In this document: positions 12,800 to 24,506 of the stretch, one piece after another
Layout of the letters: each line of letters begins with the position of its first letter
How positions within the stretch are numbered: position 1 is the stretch's first letter
DNA from: Leptobrachium leishanense
Lineage: Eukaryota > Chordata > Amphibia > Anura > Megophryidae
DNA length: 64,000 bases
Direction of reading: 5' to 3'
NCBI GenBank assembly: GCA_009667805.1
Contig: CM019063.1
Coordinates: 89,493,877 to 89,557,876 of the forward strand
Notes under the pieces: model-generated
Databases searched by the model: none
Told to the model about the DNA's origin: nothing
The model's input: the letters and a program-made list of their open reading frames with translations, nothing else
Made by a program: the position numbers and the translations under genes

Positions 12800-13636
12800 C
12801 CCCTCAGGATCTGCTGTATTCGAATCTTATCTACTTCGGCCGGTTCGGCCCCTTTCTTGAGGAGTATTTGGTGCAGAATCTTATCTAGGCGCCTCATATA
12901 TTCGGTCATTCTCTCACCTTTCCGCTGGTAGGTGTGTTCATACTGATACACGAGCTCTGCAGCCTTTTCCGTTCGCCCAAAGACTTCCTCCAGAACATTT
13001 AGATAATCTAAAGCAGTGCAGTCTTGCTTACTCAATTTTAGGTTTCTTACAGCCTCTGACGCAGGTCCCTTTTAAGCTCTCAGTAATCCTTTGCTTTTTC
13101 TGCGCTTCAGGGACGTCCCACTCATCCAGAGCCTGCATCGCCTGTTCCACCCATTCTTCAAAGGTTTCTTCTCCCGCCGGAGTTGGTACGTTTCCTGTAA
13201 AATTTCTCAACCGTCGATAATCAAAGTTAGTGTGCGGAGGGCTTGTTCTTTGACATTTAGCCAGCAAATCTCCAATAGCCACTATAAATTCAGGCCCGAT
13301 CATGGCCAGCGGACAGGGCGTGGGAACACTCGCAGATTCGCCACGTGGCGCACTTAGCTGAATCAGTTGGACTTCCACCTCATCGGTCAGCTTCACGCTC
13401 GTGCACTGAAAACACACTGGAACACCCTTTCTCCACTCAAAAAGAACATACATGTGAGAGGTATCTGGGTTCTCTTTAATGTCCAGGATTAACCCCCGAT
13501 GATCTGGTGTCAGCGCGGCCACGGCCTGGCGAATCTGATCTTCGGCCCAAGTGTCTGCGGGAATATCCATGACTATACAACATTCTAACCGACTACTGTG
13601 CTCCTCACACCATTCGGCAGCAGTGTCTGGATCCAT
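12800..13636 (-). pseudogene. PNMA-like Gag (RRM-like N-domain plus capsid), frameshifted
   Basis: ATG at 13636 lies 37 nt after the primer binding site. The N-terminal ~110 residues ('CIVMDIPADTWAEDQIRQAV', 'HMYVLFEWRKGVP') resemble the RRM-like domain of the PNMA family; the following 'FTGNVPTPAGEETFEEWVEQ' with 'DVPEAQKKQRITESLKG' is strikingly like the capsid start of PNMA/Ma antigens. A 1-nt frameshift near 13065 moves the rest (to 12800, 'YLNVLEEVFGRTEKA') to another frame. In PNMA genes the same architecture is a domesticated Gypsy Gag; here it is still in an element. Confidence 0.85.
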
Positions 13637-13672
13637 ATTTAACCCTTTAGATGCAGTTTTTCCAGAGACTGG

Positions 13673-13690
13673 ATCCCGGACGAGCCCCCA
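13673..13690 (-). other. Primer binding site, tRNA-Pro type
   Basis: Minus strand reads TGGGGGCTCGTCCGGGAT, 2 nt inside the 5' LTR. This 18-mer is what I know as the tRNA-Pro primer binding site of gammaretroviruses such as MLV. Confidence 0.9.
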
Positions 13691-13692
13691 CG

Positions 13693-14635
13693 TGTAGCGC
13701 TCACTCCCGGAGGAGCCGCTGAATTTGAACCTCGGGTCAGTCTACCCGCACTAGGGAATAAATATACTCCAGCACCGTTGTGGATTTTATAAATTATATA
13801 GTTTACTGGATAAACTGGCATATAAAGAGTAATACGGTATACGTATATATATTTACAGTAGTTCGTAATGCGAAAAACGCGTAGCGGAAAAGGAAAAAAA
13901 GAATTTTAACCCCTTTGTGATTGGAGTGTGAGTCCCGTACAGGCTATGTCCCAAGAAATGTAAGTGTAGGTGTGTATTGGTACCCGGGTACAATATTCAA
14001 CTGGCCAGTGAATTATTTATGAGGTATCTTCGACTAGTCACGTTGGGGCCCTGTAGGTTTTGAGAAAACTGCAGCGTGCTTTAGTACTTTACAGTGGCCG
14101 GGAAGGCCTCTCACCCATCCGCCAGATACTCTGCGCTCCGCTCGACCCAGGACGTCTCTCCGCTCGATTTTGACTGGGATTCTCTGTGTCACCGGATCCG
14201 CTGTCTTGCTTGTCTGTATCTGCCACAAGATGTCCAGCTCACCGCCTGCACTCCCTGTTAGATCGTCGGCGGTCTCCTAACTCGGGGTCCTTCAGCTTAC
14301 TCGGTGTCTGTGTAGGGTTACTAGTGGTGGATCACTGGGTCTTCGTCCAATAAGAAGGGAAAACCGATCTCCAGCTCTGCTAGGCCGCACCTGCGCTCTG
14401 GCCTGGTCGCGATCACTATCTCCTGCACTTGCGTCTTGCTCCTCTCACTCCTCTGCGCGCTCTGACGGCTCTCTCCACGAGGCTGCGGATGTCAGTGTCT
14501 CTTTCCCACCCACTTCCTGTTCCAGCCAGCAAAGCATGCTGGAAAATGTAGTCCCAATGTCTTACATTGCGCTTGTCTCCCTCTGGTGGCCAAAAACAAG
14601 TACTACCAAGACAATGAATTAAAACCAGCGCTACA
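13693..14635 (-). repeat. 5' LTR of the PNMA-type Gypsy
   Basis: 943 bp, TGTAGCGC...GCGCTACA. It aligns with the truncated LTR at 4973-5806 and the solo LTR at 116-1204. It includes a ZNF143-like site at 14534-14552. Confidence 0.93.
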
Positions 14636-15112
14636 CATGGATATCTGCCCCAGCTCACACATGGGTATTTGCCCCAGGCTCCCCAGCTCACACATGGTTA
14701 TCTGCCCCAGCTCACACATTGGTATCTGCCCCAGGCTCCCCAGCTCACACATGGGTATCTGCCCCAGGCTCCACAGCTCACACATGGGTATCTGCCCCAG
14801 GCTCCCCAGCTCACACATGGATATTTGCCCCAGATCACACATGGGTATCTACCTCAGGCTCCACAGCTCATACATGGGTATATGCCCCAGGCTCCCCAGC
14901 TCATACGTGGGTACTTGCCCCAGGCTCCCCAGATCACATGTGGGTAATTGCCGCTCCAAGTCCACGCCTCCGTCTCCGCGACGCCGGCACGCAGCACGCG
15001 ACCGCCCCAGGCTGCCCCGCGGCCAATTTTTTTTTTTTTAAATGGTCGGGCCGGCTACGCCCTAGGTGGGCACTGCGCTCTAGGTGCTGGCCTAGCGGCA
15101 GCGCCGGCCCTG
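14636..15112. mobile_element. hAT-like element, right part, with minisatellite
   Basis: 14636-14945 is a tandem array of CAGCTCACACATGGGTATCT with GCCCCAGGCTCCC, about 11 units. It is followed by GC-rich sequence ending GCGCCGGCCCTG, the complement of a hAT-type terminus CAGGGCCGGCGC. The left end is absent because the Gypsy LTR abuts at 14635; the other half may lie in the assembly gap. No coding capacity: ORFs here translate the repeat. Confidence 0.65.
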
Positions 15113-16134
15113 GGTATTTGTTCTCTGAATAGACGAAGCATTGCTTCTCTATGGGGATTTCACTAGACTTGTGCACCGATTTTTTTTTCGGTTCGATTCT
15201 TTTCGATTCGTTCGGATGTTTAAAATTTCGATTCGGCTCGTTTCGGATGATTTCTGTTTCGATTCGGTTCGGCTCGTTTTTCGTATATATTTTTTTTCGG
15301 AATATCGACCATTTTTCGTGTTTTCGGGTCACAATTTCGGAAATTTTTGTTTTTTTCGGAACGTCTGTTCTCCTCGTTTCAAAGTGTCTAACTCTATTCG
15401 TTTTGACGTAAACTACTATGGTTTACTTTTTTTATACTTTATATATTTTTTTATAATTAATTTTTGGTTTGTTTTTCGGATCCGATAATTCATTCTATCG
15501 TGTTTTTTTTTTTTATTACATAAAGATCCTTTTTTTCTTCTGAACATACATTTCACAACTTTATTTAATCATATTAAAATGGTATGAAAGCCAAGGAACA
15601 AAAAAAATGAACAAAACGATTTAAAAAACGCTAAACTGACCCGAATGCCACAAGAAACAAGTGATACACATTTACAAATACAAAATTTACAGAATCAGCG
15701 ATATAACCGATAATAGTTAAATATACGATTTCCAGAATTACCGAAATGGAACCGAAATCACGAATGGAACCGAAATCATGAATAGAGCAAAAATAAATTT
15801 CGATTTGTCACATTTCAAGTCCCTTCGAAAAATCCGAAAATTTTTCGTTTCGGCTCGGAATACTTTTCGGATCTGTCGGTTTTTGGGTCCGATCCGATTC
15901 GGAAATTCGGCCGAATCCGAAGACACGAATCGGGAAATTTCGTGAAAATTCTGAAACCCGAAACGCACATCCCTAGATTTCACTGCCCTCGAACAGGCAC
16001 CGTATGTGCAGGCAATTCGCCAAGATTTGTAAAACTGCCTGCTCTCTGAATAGCCGAATGGCCTGGAAAGGTACGCTGAATTTCACTGTTCGGTTACCTT
16101 TCGGCCACAATTCGGATCTCTTTGAATAACCCTG
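15113..16134. mobile_element. MITE fragment (CAGGGTTATTC family), split by a hAT element
   Basis: 15113-15163 plus 15976-16134 match the right third of the MITE at 3503-4718, ending ATCTCTTTGAATAACCCTG. The left terminus is missing. The interruption is the hAT element 15164-15975 with its duplicated octamer. Confidence 0.8.
15164..15975. mobile_element. Non-autonomous hAT element rich in TTCGGTTCG motifs
   Basis: Termini TAGACTTGTGCACCG and the complement of TAGGGATGTGCGTTTCG, flanked by the 8-bp duplication GATTTCAC (15156-15163, 15976-15983). 812 bp, no coding capacity. Both flanks are dominated by variants of TTCGATTCGGTTCGG in opposite orientation, giving long imperfect subterminal inverted repeats around an AT-rich centre. 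Confidence 0.88.
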
Positions 16135-16379
16135 ATAGTAATTTTTACCCACAAAACCAAGAGAGAGCTACCAACCCTAGAGAGGGTGAGGGCATAGAGA
16201 TTTGTATATGCATTTTCCTGAAAATGCAATCTAAATAATGGAAAAATCTGTGTATTTACCAATATTTGACAATTCCTGTGATCCAGTCTGTGGGTATATG
16301 ATTATTTCCCCCCCCCCTTTATCATAAAATAATCATTTATAACGTGTTTTAACATCTAGAAATGTGGCCGCGGCTGCAA
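16135..16379. other. Unassigned intergenic sequence
   Basis: AT-rich; no ORF, terminal repeat or RNA structure recognised. A run of C at 16309-16317 is the only marked feature. Confidence 0.5.
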
Positions 16380-16558
16380 CTTTAAAGGTAACACGTCACA
16401 CAGCCTGAGGCACGTTCAATACCTCAGCAGCTGCAAGTGCTAAGTTAGCAACTTGCCATTGAACGCCGTTCAACCACTCAGCGCTCAGCACTGCTAACTT
16501 AGCACTTGCAGCGACCCGAGGAGATGCTGCGAGTAGCTGAGTGTGACGTATTAAAGAC
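16380..16558. repeat. Inverted-repeat (foldback) MITE-like segment
   Basis: CTTTAAAGGTAACACGTCAC at the left is mirrored at the right by GTGTGACGTATTAAAG, and an inner pair AAGTGCTAAGTTAGCA / TGCTAACTTAGCACTT is a perfect 16-bp inverted repeat. No coding capacity. Target duplications were not identified, so the superfamily is open. Confidence 0.65.
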
Positions 16559-17030
16559 GGCCACCACCATGAAGCAAGTAACAATTCCGTACAGCAATGT
16601 TAATTTTGAGGTTTCTGATCACCAAAGCACAAAATATTTATTTATTATTTACCCCTGCACATAGACATATATTACAGTTCAATTTATATTTTGTTTCAGA
16701 AGTAAACATGTTGAGGAATACATAACGTTTGTTCAATAAAAACTATCATTCGTGGTGTGTGCATACAAAACGGAATTGTGCTGACTGCTTTTCTTTATCA
16801 TATTTTGTCCGAGTCATACGAAAAACAATCTGAATCTTTAATTAAAAAATCGTCGGCCATTTTGGATCCAAATTTCGCATCCAAAGCGTTCAATGACACT
16901 GCTGCAGCAAACTGAATTGCTGCTCTGCAGCAATTCAGCAGCTGCTGAGGTATTGAACGGGGCTCTGACCTTGACTATTTCAAACCCATTCTGTGACCTC
17001 CACATGCAGGAAACTGCGCTGCCTGCAGGT
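16559..17030. other. Intergenic sequence upstream of cox7c
   Basis: No ORF with recognisable homology. 16905-16950 has a short palindromic GCTGCTCTGCAGC / CAGCAGCTGCTG cluster that looks like another small foldback repeat. Confidence 0.5.
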
Positions 17031-17221
17031 TGCAAGGGACTTGTAGTCCAGTGGCTTTCCTTTTGCTCCCGATATAGAATGTTTGCACGTGGAGCGAAAC
17101 TACATATCCCGTCAGGTAGTGCATGGCTTGCATCACGGAAGTGCTCCTCCTCTTTGTTCTGGGCGGAAGTGTAGAGGATTCCGAGGTTGCAGGCGCAGCC
17201 AGTTTCTCCTTCGCAGCCATC
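17031..17221 (+). promoter_or_regulatory. cox7c: cox7c promoter and 5' UTR region
   Basis: Directly upstream of the cox7c ATG. Two ETS/GABP (NRF-2) type sites, CACGGAAGTG at 17134-17143 and GCGGAAGTG at 17163-17171, fit the known NRF-2 control of nuclear COX genes. ACTTGTAGT at 17040 and ACTACATATCCC at 17099-17110 resemble half ZNF143 sites. The pyrimidine run CTCCTCCTCTTT at 17144-17155 could mark a TOP-like start, common in snoRNA hosts. There is no TATA box. The start site itself is not proven. Confidence 0.6.
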
Positions 17222-18442
17222 ATGTTTGGTCAGGCAGTCCGGAGGATCGCCACCTCTGCCGTGCGCAGGTCCCATTACGCCGAGGGCCCCGGCCAGGTAA
17301 CGACACTGGTGCATCCCAGGCGGTTACCCGGAGCGCCGTGTGCTGTCCGACGGTGTGTGAGGGGATTGAGGCCTAAACTGTTGTCCGAAACCTGCCCTCC
17401 ATTAACTCGGTAACCTCGTGGGTCCATAATGGTCACATGGCCTTCCTGATTTTCAGCAGCGTTCTGTCGCGGCCAGCCTGTACCCCAGCTCGGGGATTAT
17501 TAGCCGGCGGTAGGCCCAGAGACCACCTTATAGAGAGGCCAGTTTGTGCATTGTTCTTCTCTTGCCTTTGGTACAAATGATGTGAATAAACCGGTATGAC
17601 TAACCATGATACTGTAAACGCTTTCTGATGTACCGAGCCAAGGAATGCCCCAGATCCCCCTCAATCAGCCTCCTGCCTGGGACACAGGGGCCGCCAGGGA
17701 ATACCCCTTATCCCTATCCACAGCCTCCTAGCTGGTGTGCAAGAGCTCCCCTAATATGACTCTGCAATCCTCTTTCCAAGTAATGGAACAAATGGGAGCC
17801 TTTAGTATATATATATGTGTTGCTTAATGATCCCTCTTTATTCAAAGCAGCTTTATTTTCTGCTTTGCTATAAACTATTACTCCCGTTTAAAGCCTGGGC
17901 TACACGGGGGCACTAACTGCCTCCATAGGAACTCCCAATGACCGTTATAGTGTTATGGCCGCTAGACAGGGCTACATAATGTAATATGCGATACTAGTAC
18001 GCACGTAACAATGGGCATGCTGTTCTCACCCTTGAACCGATACAATGGACGGCACATGGGTCTACAAAGCGTGATCCTCCATAAAGGCTTGTGCTTTTTA
18101 GGGCTGAGCACACAAACCTGGCCACACGGGCGTCCCAGCAGAAAGAAGGTCCCTTCTCATGGCTGTTCCTTCCACTCTCATGTGGCCCCGGCCTTAGCTG
18201 TGGCTTTGAGTGTGCTGGGACTAGGGTTTTTATATGTATTTATTTTAACCTATGTCTCCAATCAGCCCTTTTGTGTAGTATTTTGTATTTTAATGTTCTA
18301 TATCATTTTACTACTCATTCTGCAGAACCTGCCCTTCTCCGTGGAAAACAAGTGGCGTCTGTTGGCCTTGATGACGGTCTTCTTCGGGAGCGGCTTCACT
18401 GCTCCGTTCCTCATAGTTAGACATCAGCTCCTGAAAAAATGA
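17222..18442 (+). CDS. cox7c: Cytochrome c oxidase subunit 7C, two coding exons (17222-17296, 18326-18442)
   Basis: Nuclear-encoded small subunit of mitochondrial complex IV, imported to the inner membrane. Exon 1 encodes 25 residues starting '[16 protein letters not shown]', a basic amphipathic presequence, then 'SHYAEGPGQ', the expected mature N terminus. The donor is CAG|GTAACG and the acceptor TTCTGCAG|AAC, phase 0. Exon 2 gives '[10 protein letters not shown]', one membrane helix ('[20 protein letters not shown]') and the end 'RHQLLKK'. The total is 63 residues, the family's normal length, with all key blocks intact. Exon 2 ends in 3' UTR at a donor AAAG|GTAATC (18457). An intact spliced gene, the only host protein gene seen here. 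Confidence 0.96.
17570..17634 (+). ncRNA. C/D-box snoRNA, SNORD138/mir-3607-like, in cox7c intron 1
   Basis: Terminal stem GGTAC / GTACC closes a C box ATGATGT (17577-17583; consensus RTGATGA, last base differs) and a D box CTGA (17625-17628). The block before the D box, ACTGTAAACGCTTTCTGATG, equals mature miR-3607-3p as I remember it, a product of the human COX7C-intron snoRNA SNORD138. The antisense element GTAAACGCTT is complementary to the AAGCGTTTAC segment of vertebrate 18S rRNA. It lies ~690 nt before exon 2, less ideal than the intron 2 copy, and its C box is weaker; it may be a decaying duplicate. Confidence 0.75.
17635..18325 (+). other. cox7c: cox7c intron 1, remainder
   Basis: No repeats or ORFs recognised apart from a frame that reads through into exon 2 (not a gene). 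Pyrimidine tract and CAG acceptor at 18323-18325. Confidence 0.7.
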
Positions 18443-18457
18443 ATATAATGTCCAAAG

Positions 18458-20056
18458 GTAATCTCCACTTCAACTAATATTAGACCTGTTGAACAATTCT
18501 AAAACACCTGACAATCCCCATCCACTGCGGATTTCTATTTATATAGTATAAAGTCTACTTGCACCCAATAGCTTGGTGCACAGGCACTCCTGTGGGGAGT
18601 AACTCCCTTATGTTGTGAGGAAGTGAGATCAAGGGGGCAGGTGGTGGAGTGAGAAGATAGGAGCTTGGGGATCTTTAGTCACTGGAAGTTGGGAATTAAA
18701 TGCATGCAGACATGAAGGTTGAGCTGTGTGTGCGGATGGTAGCAGTGAAATTTCATAAAGTTCATTTTGTCTGAAGAAATATGCGTAGTTGTTGGCATTC
18801 GGGCTGGTACATAGATCCTCTTCAGGATAAAGTGATTGGTGTTGGTATTCTACGCTTTCTTAGCTGGAATGAGGACTGAGCTGTAGAATTGCAGCAAAAT
18901 GTTTATAGTGGGAAAGGATTTTCTGCAGCAATGTGGGAATGTCTTCGAAGGTTTCAGGTTAATTTAGTATGCTAGGGTGTCACGGCTTGTTCCAGGGTTT
19001 AGTTGGTTTTTTTTTCTACGGCAGTGGAAACAGTGGAATTTGTAGTAACTTTGTTGGTACTGCTTAGGCTGGGGTCAGACGAGTGCACCTGTACTGACGT
19101 GCCTCCAGGCATCCGTCGCAGCGTTGTGACGCTTTGGGGCTGTCCACACGCTGTAGCGTTTGCAACAGTGGCCTTTCTGTGGCCGTGGAGTTCCTTCTGC
19201 AAAAAGCTCGTCCGACCCAGCATTAGAAATGAGATTGAGAGGATCAGCAGGATATCAGTTGTTTTATGTCTAGAGAATGGAGTTTCCTGTGAGTCTTACA
19301 GGGTTTGGTTGCCGGATGCAATGAATACTGAGGTCATGTGCTCAATGCTCTTATCACAAATTAACTGGCTCCTCACTGACCTCCCCAACACCTTACAATC
19401 TGTAATGAATCATGTCCCCAGGTTTAGATTTCTCATTTGATGCTCTCCACCCCCCCCCATTGGCTTACTGTTATTTTTTAATATCCATTTTAAAATACCA
19501 ACGCCCTCATTAATCCGACCCCCCCCCCTCCTGATAGGTCTTCCTTATTCCAAAAGTACATCCCTCTGTCATTCATATCTGTACATCATGACCTCCACTT
19601 GTGTCCATCTGTACCACTTGCTAGAGGTACCTTTCCCCGGAACGATTTGCGTCGCCCTCAGACATTCTCCATAATTTTCAATCTTGCTTGGAATAATTAA
19701 AAAAAGTTTGGTTCAAATTTGTGAAACAATAAAGCAATTTCTAGACAAATTGTCCACCTGATATTGCCCACTGTCCATACCGAGATGAGGTATTGGTTAA
19801 TTTGGAACATGTGTGGGAGATCTGCCTCAAATTAAACTTCTCTTGCTTTTAAACAGTAAGACCATTCAAAGTTCTTTTAAAATGCTGATGCTTTTGTGCA
19901 TATGATGATCAAGTAACAGTATGATTAAAAACATGATACTGTAAACGCTTTCTGATGCACATTTTAAGTTTTTTACATGTGTGCACATTAGGAAATTGAC
20001 AAAGCATCATAACAAATTGTACTCGTTTAATTTCTTTTTAATTTTTTTTTTTTTAG
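18458..20056 (+). other. cox7c: cox7c intron 2
   Basis: Contains a fragment starting at 19067 (GGCTGGGGTCAGACGAGTGC) that matches one end of the MITE family at 33962-34393 and 61981-62415, two C runs at 19450 and 19518, and the snoRNA at 19896-19960. The acceptor is a T-rich tract and TTTTAG at 20051-20056. Confidence 0.75.
19896..19960 (+). ncRNA. SNORD138: C/D-box snoRNA, SNORD138/mir-3607 orthologue, in cox7c intron 2
   Basis: Stem GTGCAT (19896-19901) pairs with ATGCAC (19955-19960); C box ATGATGA at 19902-19908 is perfect, D box CTGA at 19952-19955. 26 bases at 19932-19957 are identical to the intron 1 copy. The guide GTAAACGCTT next to the D box is complementary to 18S rRNA AAGCGTTTAC, which predicts 2'-O-methylation of the C in AAGC (fifth base from the D box). 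It ends 96 nt before the 3' splice site, close to the distance favoured by intronic C/D snoRNAs. The human COX7C locus carries the same RNA, from memory. Confidence 0.88.
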
Positions 20057-20140
20057 GTGTGGAGGACATCTTGTGTCACGGACCATATTTAAAGTTTCCA
20101 ATTCTGTGAGACCTGTTGTAAATAAACAAATACCTATGAC
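20057..20140 (+). other. cox7c: cox7c exon 3 (3' UTR) with polyadenylation signal
   Basis: After the acceptor TTTTAG, about 80 bp without coding content, with AATAAA at 20121-20126. Vertebrate COX7C genes have a non-coding third exon. The cleavage site, about 15-20 nt downstream, is estimated. Confidence 0.8.
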
Positions 20141-20230
20141 TTTTGGTGCAGGTTTCTTGCCTAATTACTGCTACTGTGGATTAGTAACAGATATATGTGT
20201 AATGTTCTAATATGTATTAATCTTAAATTG

Positions 20231-20705
20231 TCAGGGTTCAGTGCCGGTGGGGTACCGGTCTGGGTGGTATGAGCCTAGTATGCAGTGGATTCACAGGGAG
20301 CTGACTGACGGGAGGGACCAGGACATTTAGAACACACTAGGACTGTACCTTTTTTGAGGCAAACAGGACACAAGGGGAATACTATAGAAATCTCAATGTA
20401 TCCTTCCTGGTAAAATACTTTATATATAAATACAGTAGCGTATTCCAGCAGAGTGGTCAGGACGGTTCTTGGGTTAGAGGCTGTTAGAAGTCAGGTTAAT
20501 CAAGCAGGAGGTCTGGTGCAGTCTATTCAAATATCAGGGAGCTTCAGGAGGCACGTCTGTTACACACACGCAGCTTAAACAGCTTAATGCTGAAGCATTG
20601 CTGAAGGGGTGGCCCAGACCTATATGCTAGGAAGGGGTGTGTTGTGTCAGGTGCTTAACTGTTAGTGTGCTGAGCATGGGGCAGCACGTTTCCTGGAGTT
20701 GCAAG
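20231..20705. mobile_element. Probable LTR or retroelement remnant
   Basis: Begins TGTCAGGGTTC, similar in style to Gypsy LTR starts in this window, without ORFs. It contains a SINE tail at 20380-20432 (GAAATCTCAATGTATCCTTC). I could not find its other end or a target duplication. Confidence 0.3.
20380..20432 (+). mobile_element. SINE tail fragment
   Basis: Carries GAAATCTCAATGTATCCTTC followed by CTGGTAAAATACTTTATA, the 3' tail of the tRNA-derived SINE best seen at 42445-42668 (minus). Confidence 0.7.
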
Positions 20706-20954
20706 CATGGATTAGACAGCGGACGGCAGGCATGGATCATGACTTAAGTATACAATGATAGCACAAACTGGAGTATATTTACAGCACGTTTTTAGTGAGT
20801 TGTAAGTCCTAAATAAATCTTTAAATATCAAGAATTCCATGCAGTTCCTGTTAATATGGGGCAAGCCTGGTACTACCGTAGCAATCAGCCACACATTTCC
20901 TCAAACCCAATTATTTGCATATTAATAAGCTTTATGTAAAATGACCATAAAAGT

Positions 20955-21677
20955 GTAAAGACCATTTGTCATTATTATTGTCATTTTATATAGCGTCGAC
21001 AGTTTTCTCAGCGCATTACGATAACCAAAGGGAACGAAATACATAAACGGACATAAGATGGAAACCAGGTGTAGAGGAATGTAAAGGCAAAGCTCTTTAC
21101 AGTGCTTGTTAGAGCACACTCTACTTATCCAGACCACTTTATAGTTTATAAAGTGGCCATGTTATAGGTATTTATAAAGCGCTAACAAGTTCCTTAGCGC
21201 TGTACAATGGGAGAGACGGAATATTAAATATACATAAACGTTAAACACACAAAGTAGGAGGAAGAACCTTGCTTGAGAGCTTACAATCTAAGAGAGGGGT
21301 GACACACTGAGGGTAAATGGCAGACTATGTGAAGTAGCAGGTGTACAGTGGGGAATTTAGGAAGTGAGCTGATTTAGTCTCTACAAACATTAGAGAAGCC
21401 TTCTTGAAGGACTGGATCGATTAGGGGAAAGTCTGCTGTTGTGGGGGGCGGGTCCTGAAGGCGAGAGGGATACGGGGAGAACATCAGATCATTGGCCTAG
21501 CGAAGTGGACAGGATGGGGATATACCGGTTGATAAGGAAGATAGAGGCACAGTTATGGAGCCAGTGTAGAGCTTGGCAAAGGGGGAGGTGAATGAGCCTG
21601 GCACAGGTGTTCATTACAGACTGCAGAGGGAGAATCTGGGATTTCTTAAGGCCAGCGAAAAGACGGTCAGTTACCAA
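20955..21677 (-). mobile_element. Two L2-type LINE/SINE tails, minus strand
   Basis: On the minus strand both pieces end in the GCGCT...TATAAA signature of L2-type 3' tails: 'CGCTATATAAAATGACAATA' near 20975-20995 and 'AGCGCTTTATAAATACC' near 21168-21184. The second continues to about 21677 with repeat-like sequence (GAGCTTACAATCTAAGAGAG). No intact ORF. Confidence 0.55.
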
Positions 21678-21682
21678 GACTA

Positions 21683-21955
21683 TTCAAAAAGCTGGCGATG
21701 GCGAATCTCCCACAAAATACGATGACTTTCGGTGGCAGTGAAATCCCCCTAGAGAAGTAATGGTTAATCTATTCAGAGAACACCGTACAGCACTGAAGTT
21801 TGTGGCTGTTCAGCGGGTTTATCGGCAGCGTTCGGTGTATCGATTTTTGGGGACCCTGCGGTAAATGTTAAATTCACCACAGGGTTGGCGAATTCAGGGT
21901 GCTGAAGGAGAAGGCACGAAATTTCACTGCTCTAAATAGCCCCTCTAGTGTTTCA
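21683..21955. mobile_element. MITE relic of the TATTCAAAGAG type
   Basis: GACTATTCAAAAAGCTGG at the left and CTCTAAATAGCCCC at the right, with internal phrases shared with the 3503 family (TTCACCACAGGG, AGAGAAGTAATGG). Degraded. Confidence 0.5.
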
Positions 21956-22478
21956 AAACCTTGTCCTTTGGGCCTTCGAAGAGTGCAGGTTTGAAAGACG
22001 TACGACACAGATGGTATCATTTGCTACTCACTGATCGCAGTATTCCGTCTGCTTTGTCCCATGGTAATTCTTAAACCCTGGTCTGTTATGTGTATTTGAG
22101 GACAGGTTTAGGTAACACTACCCTGAGAGCTGTGTACACTAAAACCCCTTGCAAATTGCAGGAACTTTTTTCTAAAGAGTGGTATAAAATGCCAAAGTCA
22201 GGATGTATCCATCCTTGTATTCAAATGCTAAGTTGTATACACAAAGTTTTATAGGGAAAGGGTTAATCATGAGGATTCTGATTTCACACGCTCATGGCAG
22301 ATGCTGTATGGCCTGTCCTTATTACTACTTGTGTGAATTGATATTCCTTGCAGAATCATCCCTAGATCTCCCCAAAATGTTATTCATAGGTGTGTCATGT
22401 TAGCTGGAATCTGATCCACATGGGAACAGTGCACATGCATAACACATTTTCAAAGCATCTTATCTGAAGGCGTTAGAC
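21956..22478. other. Unassigned sequence
   Basis: No element ends, ORFs with recognisable homology or RNA structure seen. Confidence 0.4.
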
Positions 22479-22533
22479 CAGTGTTTCCCAAACCTATCCT
22501 CAGGACCCTCTGCCTCACCACTTTTTCCAGATA

Positions 22534-24151
<1,618 letters not shown>

Positions 24152-24506
24152 TATGTGACACACAGCACAGGATCTGATTTGCAGCTCAGTGATTGCAGGA
24201 TTCAGTCTGCATTTCCCCAAGGTGATCTGCAAAATCTGGCCTGGTTGGGGTCCCGAGGACAGGTTTGAGAAACACTGCAATGACCAAGCAATGCTAAGAG
24301 CAGTTGACGGGATTAGCCAGTCCTCTCCTTGTAAAGAATAAGCATGCAAAGTCTTTCATAATGGATGGGTATGAATGTAGCTTGTTAGAGATGATTTCAT
24401 GGAAAAAAGGGCTATAGCTTCGTAAAAGGAATGTCCACATGCATTTATTGAAATAATCCAGCATACGACTCGCAAGGTAGTAGTACTGAAATTAGAGACT
24501 CCAGAC

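Larger units (their letters stand above)
4973..14635 (-). mobile_element. Gypsy (Ty3-type) LTR retrotransposon with PNMA-like Gag
   Basis: Order on the minus strand: 5' LTR (13693-14635), tRNA-Pro-type PBS, gag, protease, RT, RNase H, integrase, C-terminal tail, polypurine tract, 3' LTR (to 5806; its outer end is lost in the gap). It is disrupted by a hAT element in gag and a solo LTR in RT, plus several frameshifts. No chromodomain or env gene is recognisable. The family also left a solo LTR at 116-1204. Confidence 0.93.

Noticed and set aside
18011..18442. 143-codon ORF ending in cox7c exon 2
   Set aside because: Begins inside intron 1 and reads through the splice acceptor; only the last 38 codons are real exon.
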